From positions 1 through 64,000 of the forward strand of contig JASANC010005690.1 of assembly GCA_030248135.1 (NCBI GenBank): a stretch of DNA of 64,000 nt, given 5' to 3'. The notes below the pieces were generated by a model. That model searched no databases. It was not told the DNA's origin and was given only the letters and a program-made list of their open reading frames with translations. The position numbers and the translations under genes were made by a program. Of this stretch, positions 13,337-25,672 are shown piece by piece; the first letter of the stretch is position 1, and every line of letters begins with the position of its first letter. This DNA comes from Theristus sp. LFF4_11. Lineage: Eukaryota; Nematoda; Chromadorea; Monhysterida; Xyalidae.

Positions 13337-14409
13337 TTAACCAAATGGAATGAATGAAAATGCATGCTGTTGAATGAAAAAGATCCACATTGAAAATGAA
13401 AAACAATCAATTACACTAGTTAGTATTTTCGGCAGAAATTTTTGCACAACAAATGGGGACCAAATGACCATATAAACCAAATGGTGCAAATTTCGGCTTC
13501 AGACATTAATGAAGTCGCGAGATCGAAGCGTTTTAAAAATTGACGTTTTTTCACCCTGTACTTATTCAGCACCTTTTCTCTGCTTCGTCAGTGTGGCAGA
13601 CATCAGGGTGATGCGGCAAAACGACACTTTTTTATTTTTAGCACCGGCCTGAAAGCAGAATCACGCGAGAGCAATCGTGCCCAGCAATAAAACTGAGCCG
13701 AAAGCCTTTTTCAACAACAGAAGCAATTTGTAAAGGCTTTCAAGCAGTGAATGGGTAAAAAAGCTTTCTATTTTGTTGAAACTCCAGAAATATTCCACTT
13801 TTAGTGTGCCTCGAAAAAATATTGATCATTCCCAAAGGAATTGATGGCGTCAAAAATCTGGAAAGTTGATTTTGTTGTACACGCGAGCGACACAGGGAAA
13901 AGTGGCGTATACAATACATGTACATGTAAATATCTCTCTTATACATATTGTATGTTCTTTTGCGACCTCAGCGTTGTACAAATGTTTTGTATGTAGTTTT
14001 AGTTTTGCGCACTTTGTTGCCTAGCGTTGGCGGACTCATGCGGAGCTGTCGAGCACATTTTTAGCCAAGGCACGAGTTCGTGTTGCATTTCATGCGGTGT
14101 TAAAGTTATATATTCTGCGGTATTATACCTATCTAGATATGTACACTTGTTTGTTACGTTTCATATCCTCGTATTTATTTGTTGGTTCGCCAATGCATTT
14201 ATACTTTTAGTTGTCCGTTTTAGCGTTTCTTCAGCACCGTTTCAGCACAGAAAACAAAATTCTATCACAGACACCACAGCTTGTACAAAACATAACACCC
14301 TATACGTCGATACATTGCTGCAGTGCCACGGGATTCTTTCACCATCAAATTTCTTCATCGATATATTTTTGAACCAAGTTTGATTGTTAATTTTCATTGA
14401 CTGATTTCG
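13337..14409. other. Upstream region of the TRIM-NHL gene
   Basis: No gene recognised. A minus-strand frame around 13740-13946 and plus-strand frames at 14027-14383 lack splice support or family features. Confidence 0.4.
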
Positions 14410-17400
14410 ATGCCCGATACATTGACAAGCAGCGCCTCAAGCACTCGGCCAGCTGTGAAACGTCATGTGACGCGCAGTTACAGTGGTGCGCTCGTTGGTG
14501 CTGCAACGCCCTCTACTTCAGCCACGACGTACGCCGTCGCTCAACAGGTTCGTTGTTGCTTTCGTTTGGCGCCTTTCAAAGAATCAGCAGGTCAATGCAA
14601 ATGTCGCATGTATGTGCTTTGTATGTAGTTTGAAACTGATTATTAACAACGAAAAACATTGATGGCAAATGACTGTTTGTTGGACACAGCTTAGACACCC
14701 CCAAACTTCTGCAATATACAATTTATATTATTACAACGTTCATTTATAATTTGGTAAATACAACTTGACAAGCAATGGCGAAGCACACGGAATATGTCGA
14801 CGCCGATGTGCTTTGGAGCATGTGTTTTGATTTTCAGAACCTAGTGGAGACGGTCAACATAAACTACGACGACTTCGCAGACACCTTCCTGACGTGTGCC
14901 ACGTGCCTGTGTCCGTTCGATCAACGTGACCGACGGCCAAAGTTGCTCGCTTGTTCTCACACAGTCTGTCAACATTGCTTGCAACGCATTGTCACATTGC
15001 CCTTGGTTCGTTGGTGGCTTTGTTTGTTCGTTTCGATGAAAACCGAGCTCAAGATTTTGAACTCAAAAGTTGCAAACAAAACTAACAAGGTTCTGTTTTA
15101 ATGTTGTTTCCCTGTGTGCCGTATGAAGTATTATGTTCAGAATCACTTCATACTGAAATTCTTTCAGGCACAAGATACTGGCAGCTTTCGGTGTCCAATC
15201 TGCCGCGAAGCTCACGCAGTACCGCGAGGTGGCATTACCAGCCTGCCGCCGTCGTTTCTGGTTAATCAACTGATTGACTTGATGCAGCGACAACGCAGGC
15301 ACGTAATCCTTTCGTTTATTTGTAAATTTGTTACTTTGGAGTGGAGCAAAAATTTTGAAACGGAAAAAACATTTATTTTCTAGAGATGTTGTGCCAAAGT
15401 GCACTCAACATGCCGCTGAAGAATTGCTGTTTTGTGAAACTTGCGATGCTGTATTCTGCGCGGTGTGCAAGGAATCAGACGAATTGTTAGCATTTCTTTT
15501 ACTTTACGTCTGAATTGTGTTTGTCATTTCACAAAATAATAAGCTTGCAATTGTAGCAACTTGCAAATCAGCAAAAAGCAGTGCCTTTTATTGCAGTGCC
15601 ATGTGTCACAACCACACAATTGTTCCTTTTTCCATCGCCATAAAACGGATGTCAGAAATTTTGCTGTACAAAGCAAATAAATGCGTACGCAATTTGAATC
15701 GTGCTGCCGATAATGTACAGCGAGAGATGAACCAGCTCGATGTAAATGTCGACAGAATTCTGGATGAAGTGAACGCCAGTTTTCAGGTTCCAGAATTGTT
15801 TTTCTTTCTATTATTTTTTTTACGAAAATCCGCACATCCGAAAAAAACTTTTGCTACATTATTTGTAGCGTATTATTTTTTACATTAACTTGAAACCACG
15901 TAGTTTTCATACATGATTTTATTAATATTGATCGTAATGGTGTTAAAACATAAAAACCGACGGTAAGTATCGATACTCCGAGAAACATTTCACACGGTGA
16001 TGTTTTGTTACGAATCGCGTGTTATCAAAATTTTAAAAAGCGTTTGTTAACAAATTCAATGTTCTCGTAATTGCGTTCACGTTTTTTTTTATTTTTATCG
16101 CAGTCCAACTGAAAATTTAACAAAAGTTATAGATTTAAAAAACCTATAAATGTTCTTTAAAAGAACATTTAAAAACCTATAAATGTTTTTTTGCTAAATT
16201 GCAAACACGTTGTTCAAGGATCTATCACGACTGTTAGACAGCCGCCGATGCGAGCTCGTAAACAGCGTTCGAAAAACAAGGGACGAAAAGCGCAAAGTAC
16301 TCCAAGAACAACTGGGAATTATTCAATCCGAAAAAGCAAAAGTGGAGCAACAGTGCTCTGGATTAAACTATCAGGTAAGAAAATGATGTTTACACTTTCA
16401 ATGGCCAGTGTTCTACGCGTAGTGTGTAATTTGCGGAAACAGCTATCGATATATGTCATTTTTTGTTTTTCTGACGCTGGAAATAGATTGTTTGATTTTG
16501 CAGGTGGAAGTTCGAAACATAACAAGACGAATAGGCGATTTAAATGAAAAATTGGATCAAACTCTGACACTGGTGGAACCGCGCGAAAACGCTTTCCTGC
16601 GCTACGAGTCTAGCACTGAGCAAGTGCTGAAGGGTACGTGTTGGTGTCAATGTTGGCTATAACCATTGTTCACATTTTATAATACACGGCACCACTCATA
16701 AAGAGCGTTAAAAATTTTAAAGCAAACAAATGCTGTCAACAATGCATTAAGTTACCATGTACAACACAACTTCTAAACTGCGTGACAATGTTTGAAGTTT
16801 GTTCAGCATGCTGTCTGCATGAGAATCTAACAGGCGTTTGTACGTTCGCAGGCATTCAAGAGGCACTGGCTCATTTCGGTCAGCTTTGCGTGTCTCGTAC
16901 GTTTCCCCCTTTGTGCACAGCAGCGTTGTGTGGCACTGCAAGCGTGCACCTGCTGAATCGTGTTCTAGTCAGCACAATCGATTATAACGGTCAAAAGCGA
17001 ACTACTGGTTGGTAAATGTTTTAAACCTTCTCAGATTTTCAAATTGGGTTTGGCTTGTGCAATTTCCTACTTCCTTGTGAGCTTACTACGCATTTGATAC
17101 AAAGGGTTCCAGTTTGACTCGTGTTGTTTGCGTTTATGTTCACTTTTTTGCATGTCGATTGACTAGATCAACAAAATACATTTGTAACCAAGAAAAATGA
17201 TATCATAAAATGAGAAGGCATGGGAAGTTTTTTGGGAAGCAAGTTTTTTTTAAATTATAACAGTTACCAAGTCATTCCATAATTTCCTACTGTAAAATCA
17301 GGCGTATTAATCATATATTATTTAAGTATTGTGGATTTATTCAAACGTGTCCGGACTAAAATGACGTCATTTGCTTTAAAAACGCCCGTTTGTCAAAGTA

Positions 17401-19178
17401 CATGCACTAAAATGTCAGTTTGATGTGACTAATTCGACATTCACCATTTGGTAACGGGAAGAAACCGGCTAAACGAAAAGTCCGGTTTGCTGTAAAAGGC
17501 AAGCGCATGTTTTGCGGTACATGACGTCATTTCAGTGGGACACGTTTAAAAAATAGGTCATACATATACACTGTATATCTCAGCTAAGCTCAGTGTTTTA
17601 TACCTCGAATAATATTTATAAAAGGCCCAAAGAAGTGTCAAATATAAATTACGTAACATGTAATGTCCTACTTTAGACAAATATTGCAAATTAATTCTTA
17701 AAGGTGGCGATCCGGTAGAGGCTCGTCTGGTTTCAGCAGATGATAAACTAAGCAACGAGTTATCTGTGGGCGTTGCCGTCACCGACCACAATGATGGCAC
17801 TTACGATCTCGCCTTCAGGTGGGTTTTTACACTCATAACATTTATGCACTTTACTTGACTTGTTTAAATAAAGAGCTGCTATGACGCTCAATCTGTTTAA
17901 ACTGCAGACCGCAATTCAGCGGCGAGTACCGTCTGCAAATCGCCATTTTCGGCCGACCCATCCGTTGCTCACCTTTGTCCATCGCAGTCTCCGAGCACCA
18001 TCAGCCAGTTTGGCAATTCGGTTCTTCGAGCACATCTGGTCTAAATAACAGCAACAGCGTCGCAAATCTGCGATTAAATCAACCTGTCAAAGTCGTATGC
18101 GCACCCGACGGCCATCTGTACGTGCTAGACACGGGTAACAGCAGAGGTAGGACTTTTTGTAGCTCAAAAACTATCATAAATACAAAAAATAGCGTGCTGT
18201 GGTTTCGAATCGCAAAGAAATCTAAAATTGTTTGTAGAAAAATGGCGCTGTTGTCTTTCAGTTGTCGCAGTTCCGCCGAACGCCAGCGGTTGCATTTGCT
18301 CAATCACCGGCGAGGCACTGCGCGACCGTTCCGCTGTTGGCTTGGCGCTTCTGCCGGGCGTGCAAACCGGCGATCCGTGGTCTCTGCTAACCCTGAACTG
18401 GCGTACCCGCGCCGTCACCGAGTGGCGCCTGGCAACGTTCCAACGAGACGCCGCGCAACAATTCTCCTCTTGTGATCTCACAGACTCGCGCGAAATTCGA
18501 TCGTTCACGTTCAGCGAGTTCGTTGAGCCGATTGATGTGACGGTGGACGCGCGAGGCCGCATGATCGTCGCCGACAACGGCGCACGCAAGGTGTTCGTGC
18601 TCGACCACCACGCGCGGCCGTTGTTCTCGTTTCCGGTGAGCGTGGCAGCCAGTTGCGTCGTGAAAGCACGCCACCATCGTGGCTCCCCCGGCTGCAACGG
18701 CCCTCTGCTGATCAGCGCTCCGGCGTCACCAGCGTCCAGTGAACAGTGGCCGCCAGTGACGGCGGTGGCCGTTGGCTTGAACGACGACATCCTGGTGGCG
18801 CTCGGCTCCACTGTTCAACTGTTCGACGACGCCGGCAAATGGATACGACAGATCAATGTGGTGCAGCAGCAAGTGTACGAGCCGCCCGTCAGTCACTGCC
18901 ACACTCTGAACAGCATGAACAAGAGCAAGTTTGTGTGCCGTGCGCTCATTGGCGGGCTTGCTGTTGACAGAGCGAGTGCTACGGTGTTGGCCACGGTGAC
19001 TGACCGCCAACGAACGTACATCGCTGTTAGTCAGTACAAGGGCGAGCTGAAGTTCACGATGGATAGTTTCGGGGCAAAATTACGCCGTCCCAGCGGTATT
19101 TCGGTCATGTCAGACAGGGACTTCTGTGTTGTTGCTGACTTGGGCAACAATTGTGTCAAGAAATATCAGTATAAATAA
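14410..19178 (+). CDS. TRIM-NHL protein: RING, B-box, coiled coil, filamin, NHL
   Basis: Eleven exons: 14410-14547, 14838-15005, 15168-15321, 15386-15485, 15597-15786, 16219-16374, 16504-16633, 16852-17007, 17704-17818, 17908-18146 and 18262-19178. All phases match, giving 820 residues. The RING runs from about Cys66 (CATCLCPFDQ, CSHTVCQHC) to CPIC near 111-114. One B-box (CTQH, CETC, CAVC, CHNH) spans about 158-195. A coiled coil lies at 215-345. A filamin repeat (NDGTYDL, FSGEYRLQI) spans about 365-465. NHL blades (LYVLDTGNSR, MIVADNGARKVFVLD, FCVVADLGNNCVKKY) run to the end. Family members are cytoplasmic E3 ubiquitin ligases or RNA-binding repressors. The layout is closest to TRIM2/TRIM3 and worm NHL-1; I do not assign a specific orthologue. 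The exon 3/4 junction (donor gtaaat) is the least certain. An alternative in-frame start at 14775 would read straight into exon 2. Confidence 0.88.
17331..17566 (+). mobile_element. CRE-ended MITE, copy 3, in a TRIM-NHL intron
   Basis: The same family as 3985-4215 and 4347-4585. It lies inside intron 8 (17008-17703) of the TRIM-NHL gene, in sense orientation relative to copy 2. Both ends carry TGACGTCA. Confidence 0.75.
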
Positions 19179-20594
19179 CGAATGGTCGTGTTCTTACATT
19201 AGTTCACATACTGTGCCATTTTACAGAGCTATTATAAAAAACGTGCACGCAGATGCAAATCCACATAACTCTAGTTTTTTTGCGAACGCCTACCGAACAA
19301 ATTACTCCACAAATTTGTTTAGCTACCTACCTACCATTGGTAACATACAGCTCAACAAGGTCTTGCGAAACGCTAATATTGTTGAGCTACCGTTATTGGT
19401 AGTTCAACTCAACAAATTGTGAAAATGCAAAATTTTGTCAAGTAATATGTTGAGAAAGCGGTGTATGTGATTGATGTTGTTTGGCATTGTTATTGGTTCA
19501 TGATGTAGTGTGCTTTCGGTGAAACTATTTGATTATTGCTGTGGTTTTTATGATTTTCATGGCATTGTGTAATTTTTCGTCATGTACGTTGGATCGCTAT
19601 CTTTAATATTTTTGTTGCAGGTTTGACCTGTCCAAAGAGTGGTGTTATTTACCGTTTTGCGCAATCGAGAAATGACAGCTTTAGGTAAAAGTAAAAACGT
19701 GCACTCCCGAGGTCTTGACACGATCTTTCTTTTTAGTTGTGATCGTCAAAAAGAATTGAGGAGAAAAGAAAAGTGAGAAAGAAGCTCAAAACAAAAATTT
19801 GTTACAGTCTTTCTTGACGATCAGTTTTGTTTTCGGTTTTTTTAGGCCTTCCGTGAGCAATGTCATTCAATGAAAAAGGCAATTGTTCAAGACTTACGGT
19901 AATTGTTTTCTGTAAGTAGTTTCTGGATGATCTTTTATTAAAATTATGGATCTGAAAACCCATTTGTATTTCATGAAGTAAAGAGTTTTTGTCCACACTT
20001 TATATACTCTATGCACGTAACTGTTACCTCAGTGACCTCATGGTATTGATAAATTGGTGACAAAATTGATATGCACAATATATGCAGGAGAAAATTCCCT
20101 TTTATCTGTCCACAATAAGAATTGAACAAAAATACAGTTTTTCAATTTTTTAAAAACACGTGCAAGTTGCATGACCCTACACATCTGAACATCCTTTACA
20201 TTGTTTGTTGAAGATCTACCTAAAATCCCAAAACAAATTTTGATGCCGTTTGACAAATGACAGTGTTGTACAGTGACCTGTGTTATGCACTTTGATACCG
20301 TAAAGAAATAAATTTTTAAAAAAATTATGTTTATTATGTTGAAACTAAATGAACAATAAAAACTCCAGTAAACGCACAAGGCAAATATCTATAAAATGTC
20401 AACGCGCAATTGCATCACTGCATCAGAAATCGCGCCGTCTCTGCAAATGATCAGACTGCATAAAAACGTGATGTTTTTATTTAAATTTCAGTCTTATGGA
20501 GAAAAATTTTAAGCTGAGATAGTTCATCCACTTTCAAAATAAACTCGTGGTGACACCTTAAAGTGCCCACATACACAGTTCGTTTCACTTCACC
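19179..20594. other. Intergenic DNA between the TRIM-NHL and small secreted genes
   Basis: No exon recognised. A local inverted repeat is present around 19349-19390 (CAGCTCAACAAGG and ATTGTTGAGCT). No poly(A) signal was seen close to the TRIM-NHL stop. Confidence 0.4.
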
Positions 20595-21447
20595 ATGCTG
20601 CTGTTCATGCTACTGTTCATTTTGTCGGCTGCCAACTGTGAATCGCCATCTGGTGCGTGGCGACGAAGACTTGAAAATGAGTTATTTTTCTACAGGTATG
20701 AATAGAACAGCGAGTCTCGCGCAGTTGCTTCGCGTGTTACTATCTATCCCATTCCATGCATGAATTTCTGTGTTTCCATTTCAACATTTAGCGGCGTGGA
20801 TGGCAGCATTGAGCAAGGCTGGACAGACGCAGAGTCAAGGTTCACAAGAAACCAGTACAACGTCGGCACAGACTCGGCCGAGGGAGTGGCACGGGTAAAC
20901 GGGAGGCCGTTATTTTACAGAACTGAATTTAATTTGAACGCTGTTGCGTTTTGCTGCATGCACAGGTGACAATGCTGACGAACGGCGCCGAGTGGCATTT
21001 GAGTGCTCGCGAAGGCAGCGAACACAAAACGGACAAAGGCGACCTGGTACGATGTCGGTTTCAGTACGAATGCACACCGGAGGAGTTGCAGCACACGGCA
21101 GCGCAAAGCAAACGGTACGCACACTTCTGAGATTATGTTGCTTATAGAGTTGTTTCAGCTAATCAGCAGATAGAGTTTATGATCTTGTGCGAAAAATCCC
21201 GAAGAACACATTCACTTTCAGGCTAGATTTTCCAATTGAGCCGTGTACTGCGGACATGCAAATGGTGGTCTTCGACGAGCGAAATGAACCACTCGCACAA
21301 GCCGAGTTTGAGCTCGCACCGAATTGGCGCATTCAAACGCTACGCCTGCCTGAACAACCAAGAAAAGTCGCCGGCTTTGCGCTGAGAAGTCGCGCGTTCA
21401 AAGAGTTTTCGTTTTATGTTGGCTACTGTTTCATTCAGAAATATTGA
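20595..21447 (+). CDS. Small secreted protein of unknown family, four exons
   Basis: Exons 20595-20695, 20792-20894, 20966-21114 and 21222-21447 join in phase to give 192 residues. MLLFMLLFILSAANC is a clear signal peptide. The mature part has four cysteines (CRFQYEC, EPCTAD, GYC) that could form two disulfides, an acidic first half and a hydrophobic FYVGYCFI end. The order hydrophobic strand, charged loop, strand (DMQMVVFDERNEPL, WRIQTLRL, KVAGFALRSR) suggests a beta-rich domain; that is an inference. I do not recognise it. All four donors and acceptors are canonical. It lies 1.4 kb downstream of the TRIM-NHL gene on the same strand, too far for a tight operon. Confidence 0.75.
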
Positions 21448-21941
21448 CACACCTGCTGTGTTTTATGCTCATTGAACTTTTATTTTGTAATTCGGTTGTT
21501 TTCTGGTATTTTCGTTTTGAATAGTGGTTGCAATGACCATGTTTATTTAGTACCATGATCTGAGTAGTTTTATATTAATACCGTTTTTATTAAACGTGTC
21601 CCAACATACACGTTTGCACGCACAGATAGAGAAAATAACTGTGCAGCAATTTGAAATCAGCAAAACTTAACGTTCTCTGACAGCAGATTTGTTGCAATAA
21701 ATTGAGAAAAAACTAATCTGAATCTTTTCTCACTAAACGAATTTATTTTATTTCATATTCGAACTACGTTCGGGCGCGAAACAGCTTTTTAGCTGTGAGG
21801 CTTTTTCACACATCATTCAACACTACTACGCCTCCTTCGCATGAAAAGATAATAATATATGCCTTGGCCTTCTGGTTCAACTTTTCAATTCACATTGAAT
21901 TAGGCATTTTTAAAACGTAAAAACACAATATTTAGCGTCCG
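21448..21941. other. Convergent intergenic region
   Basis: About 490 bp between two converging genes. On the minus strand AATAAA at 21747-21742 lies 195 bp past the glycosyltransferase stop and could be its poly(A) signal. Confidence 0.45.
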
Positions 21942-23835
21942 TTACATTGTCACCATTAAATAGTAGCCAAACAGAGGCATATAAGTTCTGAGCAGTGTGC
22001 CTAACAGAGGAATGGTCAACAACGCTTCCACCAGCAGCCAATAAAAAGTGAACTGCAGCCGATTGAGTGACCGTCGATTCGTCAAGTCCACGGTTGCATT
22101 TCGAATGTTCTCTCTTGCTTTATGCACAGCGTCCAAGTCGCACGTGTGACCGTCAGCCTTCAGAAAATAGAAGCCCATTTTGGCCATGTTCGCCAGTTTT
22201 CCTTCCGAGTTTGATTCGGCGTCCATTTGAATGATTTGCGGCGGCTTCGATTGATCGCCGTAGTAGAGCCACTCCCAGCAGCCGACCAGACTGAAAATAT
22301 TTGAACCTTCACTGTTTTTGGGATGGTGGTAAACTGAGAATGAAAAATGGATGAATAAAACAAAGATGAACAATTGTATGCAAACCTGTATGGAAAAAAG
22401 TCGCAAGCGGCCTGCCCTTTCATACATTTGTGTATCATGACCGCTACGTCCGGGACGTACCACCGCTGCAGGGTCTCTGCAGTTTCTTCAAAAAATGCTA
22501 TCGACTTCTCTGTTGGCCGGACGAAAAAGTTTGCACCTGATTTCAAAATAATGTTTGTAAGATTATGAATACAAATTATAAAATGAAAAAATAAAGTAAT
22601 AAAATAAAAAATAAACATAAAACGCCAAAAAAACCGTGTGCCACCGTTTATCCATCGCGACCGGGCGCTTCTTTCAAAGCCCAGCCGATCAAACGTCAGA
22701 TCAGGCAACGTGCCATTGACAGCGCCGCTGCCAACAACGCTCTAAGCAAAATTGCAATCAATGAATACTTGAATAGCGTAGCTTTTTTCATCCGCTGCTT
22801 TGAAAAGCTGCAAAAAAGTCATGTAAATCACTGACCGTGAGCACATTGTTCCGCCAGACGGTGTCTTGCTGCATCATCCAGAAACGCACACCGAGTTTGA
22901 GCAATGCTGCCGCGAAGTTACACCGGAACACAAAGAACAATTGGTACGCCCCATCGCCGAATGCAAACGAGTCCTGCGGTTCTTTTCGATATGCCAAATG
23001 CAATGCATGAAGTCAGCTTGAAGAATCATTGAAGAAGAACTGAAAACAATTCAAACACGGAAACATGTGCCATGACGCACTTGCAAGCACTTGGTCGGTC
23101 GGTGCAACACGTCGATGTCAGGCCAGTGTGTTCGCATGTGCTCGTTGGATTTCTCGTCAAGCGTCACCATCAACGTCTGCCCGTGTACACCCTGAAACGT
23201 GCTTGTATTTCAGTTTTTTTTTAATTTTTGGCGTTTTTTTTCAATTTATAACGTTAGCTGGCGTTTTTAAACGCCGATAAAAACGCCAGATTTTTACGGT
23301 GATTTTTTACGATGGAATAAAGCAGAGGCACACGTGAGTTTAAACATGCACATCAGAGTGGCAGTGTATGGGCGATTATAGCACCGGTGTTTCACAATTA
23401 CTGACATGAATAGGCTTGGTGTTGCACAGCCAGTTCTGTGTCATGTTGAGCGCATGCCGATTCAAAAAGAAAATTGCTGGTGCCTCATTGCGGTATTTCC
23501 ACTTGGCGGCCATTTTGCGTAGCTGTTCATCCTCGAGCAATGACTCGATGCTCACTTCCCGTAGACCACTCTAGTCGCGCAAAAGATGCTCAATTTCAAT
23601 AAAAAAGCTCGACAATCTATACTGGTGCTTTTTTCAATCAAACAAGCGTCGATCATCAAAAAATTGTCTGTTTTCTAATGTAATGCCGCGACATGATTAT
23701 TTTTCTTTATTGAAACTGACCACCCTTCACAACGCGCATTGCTGTGAATCCACGGTGTGCCTTTCGCAGAGTCAGCAGAATCACGACGTAAAACACGATT
23801 TTGATGATGCCAGTAACTGTCAGCTTATTTGACAT
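21942..23835 (-). CDS. Type II membrane protein, Nucleotid_trans (PF03407)-like glycosyltransferase
   Basis: Seven exons on the minus strand: 23835-23731, 23570-23406, 23191-23081, 22973-22836, 22741-22645, 22536-22386 and 22290-21942. The joined frame is 371 residues. A single N-terminal membrane anchor (IIKIVFYVVILLTL, residues 10-23) is typical of Golgi enzymes. The luminal part shows family landmarks: MVTLDEKS, LLKLGVRFWMMQQDTVW where family members have a DxD-like sugar-nucleotide motif, RWINGANFFVRPTEKSIAFF, and a late IIQMD. The first Asp of the DxD is Gln here, so activity is uncertain. The last 40 residues form a second hydrophobic stretch (TFYWLLVEALLTIPLLG), unusual for the family. 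The end of exon 1 (gtgaag donor) and the start of exon 4 are the weakest choices. Confidence 0.7.
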
Positions 23836-25672
23836 TTTTCACTGTAACAGAAACAGTTTTTCACGTTTGCAAGTGAACGCAATGGTACTAATGCTACTGT
23901 TTAGCTGATTGCGCCAAAATCATTGAAAATTATAAAATCTGTTTTTTAACAAGAGAATTTTAAAAACAAAAATACAGCTGCGACATCGGCAATCAACACA
24001 CTCATTCCAGCATTGCTGTGTATCTGATTTCGATGCTGCATCTACATGTTGGAATCTGATGGACATGATGGTTGAATCGACCATCCCAGAAAACTTCGAA
24101 AGAAAAACGAGGAAATTGAAAATCAGAAAACGAAGCAGATGCTTAGCAGAAAATGGATTAGTAACACCAACTTCCTCCAAATTGTGCTTCCTCCGGGTGA
24201 GTAGCCAACGATAGTTGGGCCGCGCAGGTCGTAAGGACTTTCACGTGCCTTTCCAAAGGCTTTTAGTCCAGTCTCTGGGCGTCTCAATCTGTCGAATGCT
24301 TAGTGCATACCGGGGGAAACACAGACAACTACTTCCACGTTTGCCAGATGTATTGTATACGATTCATATAAAATGTAGTCTTGTTTACCACATAACTTTT
24401 ACACTTTTCGATTATATTCCGCCTTGTGGAGAGTGCACTTGTCTCCATTGTTATTATGGGTGGACACGATTAATTTGGTGTTTGGGTTGGTAGAACACCT
24501 TATCCATTTGTAGAACAATAACGTACATATGACAAAAAACTTTTTTCCTGCCCGAACCTATTCGTCTGTTGAAAACCCCACAATCTACATTCTTTTCGGC
24601 ATAAATTTCTGTGATGATCACGCAAAAAGAACGCCTGTCAAAACTCTTTCTGCGATAATAATGTCAGTTCACATTCTGTCTGATATTTCTGAACTAAGTA
24701 TATCTAAAAATAGGACTCTTGTAAAAAATCAATTTATTATAAAGATCCATGGCTGCGAACGGAAGATCTGGGTTTTACAAACGTGTTGTTTTTTGATTTA
24801 GCGCATTTACAGTATTGTTCATGTTTTTACACGAATCAAATATCGGCAATTTCTTCGTAACCACGGAAAAAATTTTTGTGTATGTGTATATCAAATATGT
24901 ATATTTTATTTTATATATATTTTTTTATATATTTTAAATATTTTTCAAACGATTCGATCTCTCGAACAAAATTTCTTCACCGCTTTAAGTCATTTGTAGC
25001 AAAATTGTACGCGGTTATCAACACTTGGATGAGGCCGCTTTACAGTGGCAAGTTCACCAAGTACACACGCTCCGCTGAAGCTGCAGTGAGGAACCGCCGG
25101 GTGAAGTGACGCTGACGCTTCGTACTCCATGGGTTAATTGCTGTGTTAGATTAATGCTCAATTGGTGAGTTGTCGTAGTCCACCAAAATCTGATTTGATG
25201 TTTTTTCGTGAACTGGTGAATAGTTTTCTCAAGATCAATTAAAAACCGATTAAATAAAACCTCGAAAACTATCAAATAATTTTTAGGGCCACTTTTAGGC
25301 AAACACTTTTTTTTGTTTTCAAGCATATTGCTAAACAACGAAAAGATGTTCAAAACGTGGAAATGGGGGATTTTGCCAAACAGCTTTTCACAGTTTCTAT
25401 ATTGTTATGAGAAATTATATTGGCAGGTACAAAAACGTGAATGTATGTCTCAATTTAATAGAATTCAAATCAATACAAACAAGCAGTTGTGCAGCGTAGC
25501 ATGCGAAAATAGCGATGGCAAAAAACAGTTACCGAGAAAACACTACGCATGGTTAAGCTGTGTGGCGTGTGTAACAATAATGAGTTGCAGCAGCAAAAGT
25601 TGGCATAAACGTTTGTGTTTAACGTTGTGTATCGTTTTCTCAGCAGTAACGTTATTCACATTCGATTGTAAA
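23836..25672. other. Region between two minus-strand genes
   Basis: Contains AT-rich DNA, a GC-richer stretch at 24190-24320 with hairpin potential (GCCTTTCCAAAGGC nested in GGACT/AGTCC), and one possible plus-strand end exon near 24990-25109 (listed separately). Nothing else is supported. Confidence 0.4.
24990..25109 (+). CDS. Possible terminal exon, unrecognised
   Basis: The reading frame ending in TGA at 25107-25109 gives LYAVINTWMRPLYSGKFTKY and a basic tail AAVRNRRVK, which looks more protein-like than its surroundings. An acceptor could be TTTAAG or TTTGTAG near 24988-24999. No partner exon was found, so this may be chance. Confidence 0.2.
   Translation, partial: SFVAKLYAVINTWMRPLYSGKFTKYTRSAEAAVRNRRVK

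Noticed and set aside
18164..18811. Long minus-strand frame opposite the TRIM-NHL last exon
   Set aside because: Antisense of a GC-rich NHL-coding exon; no domain and no splice logic.
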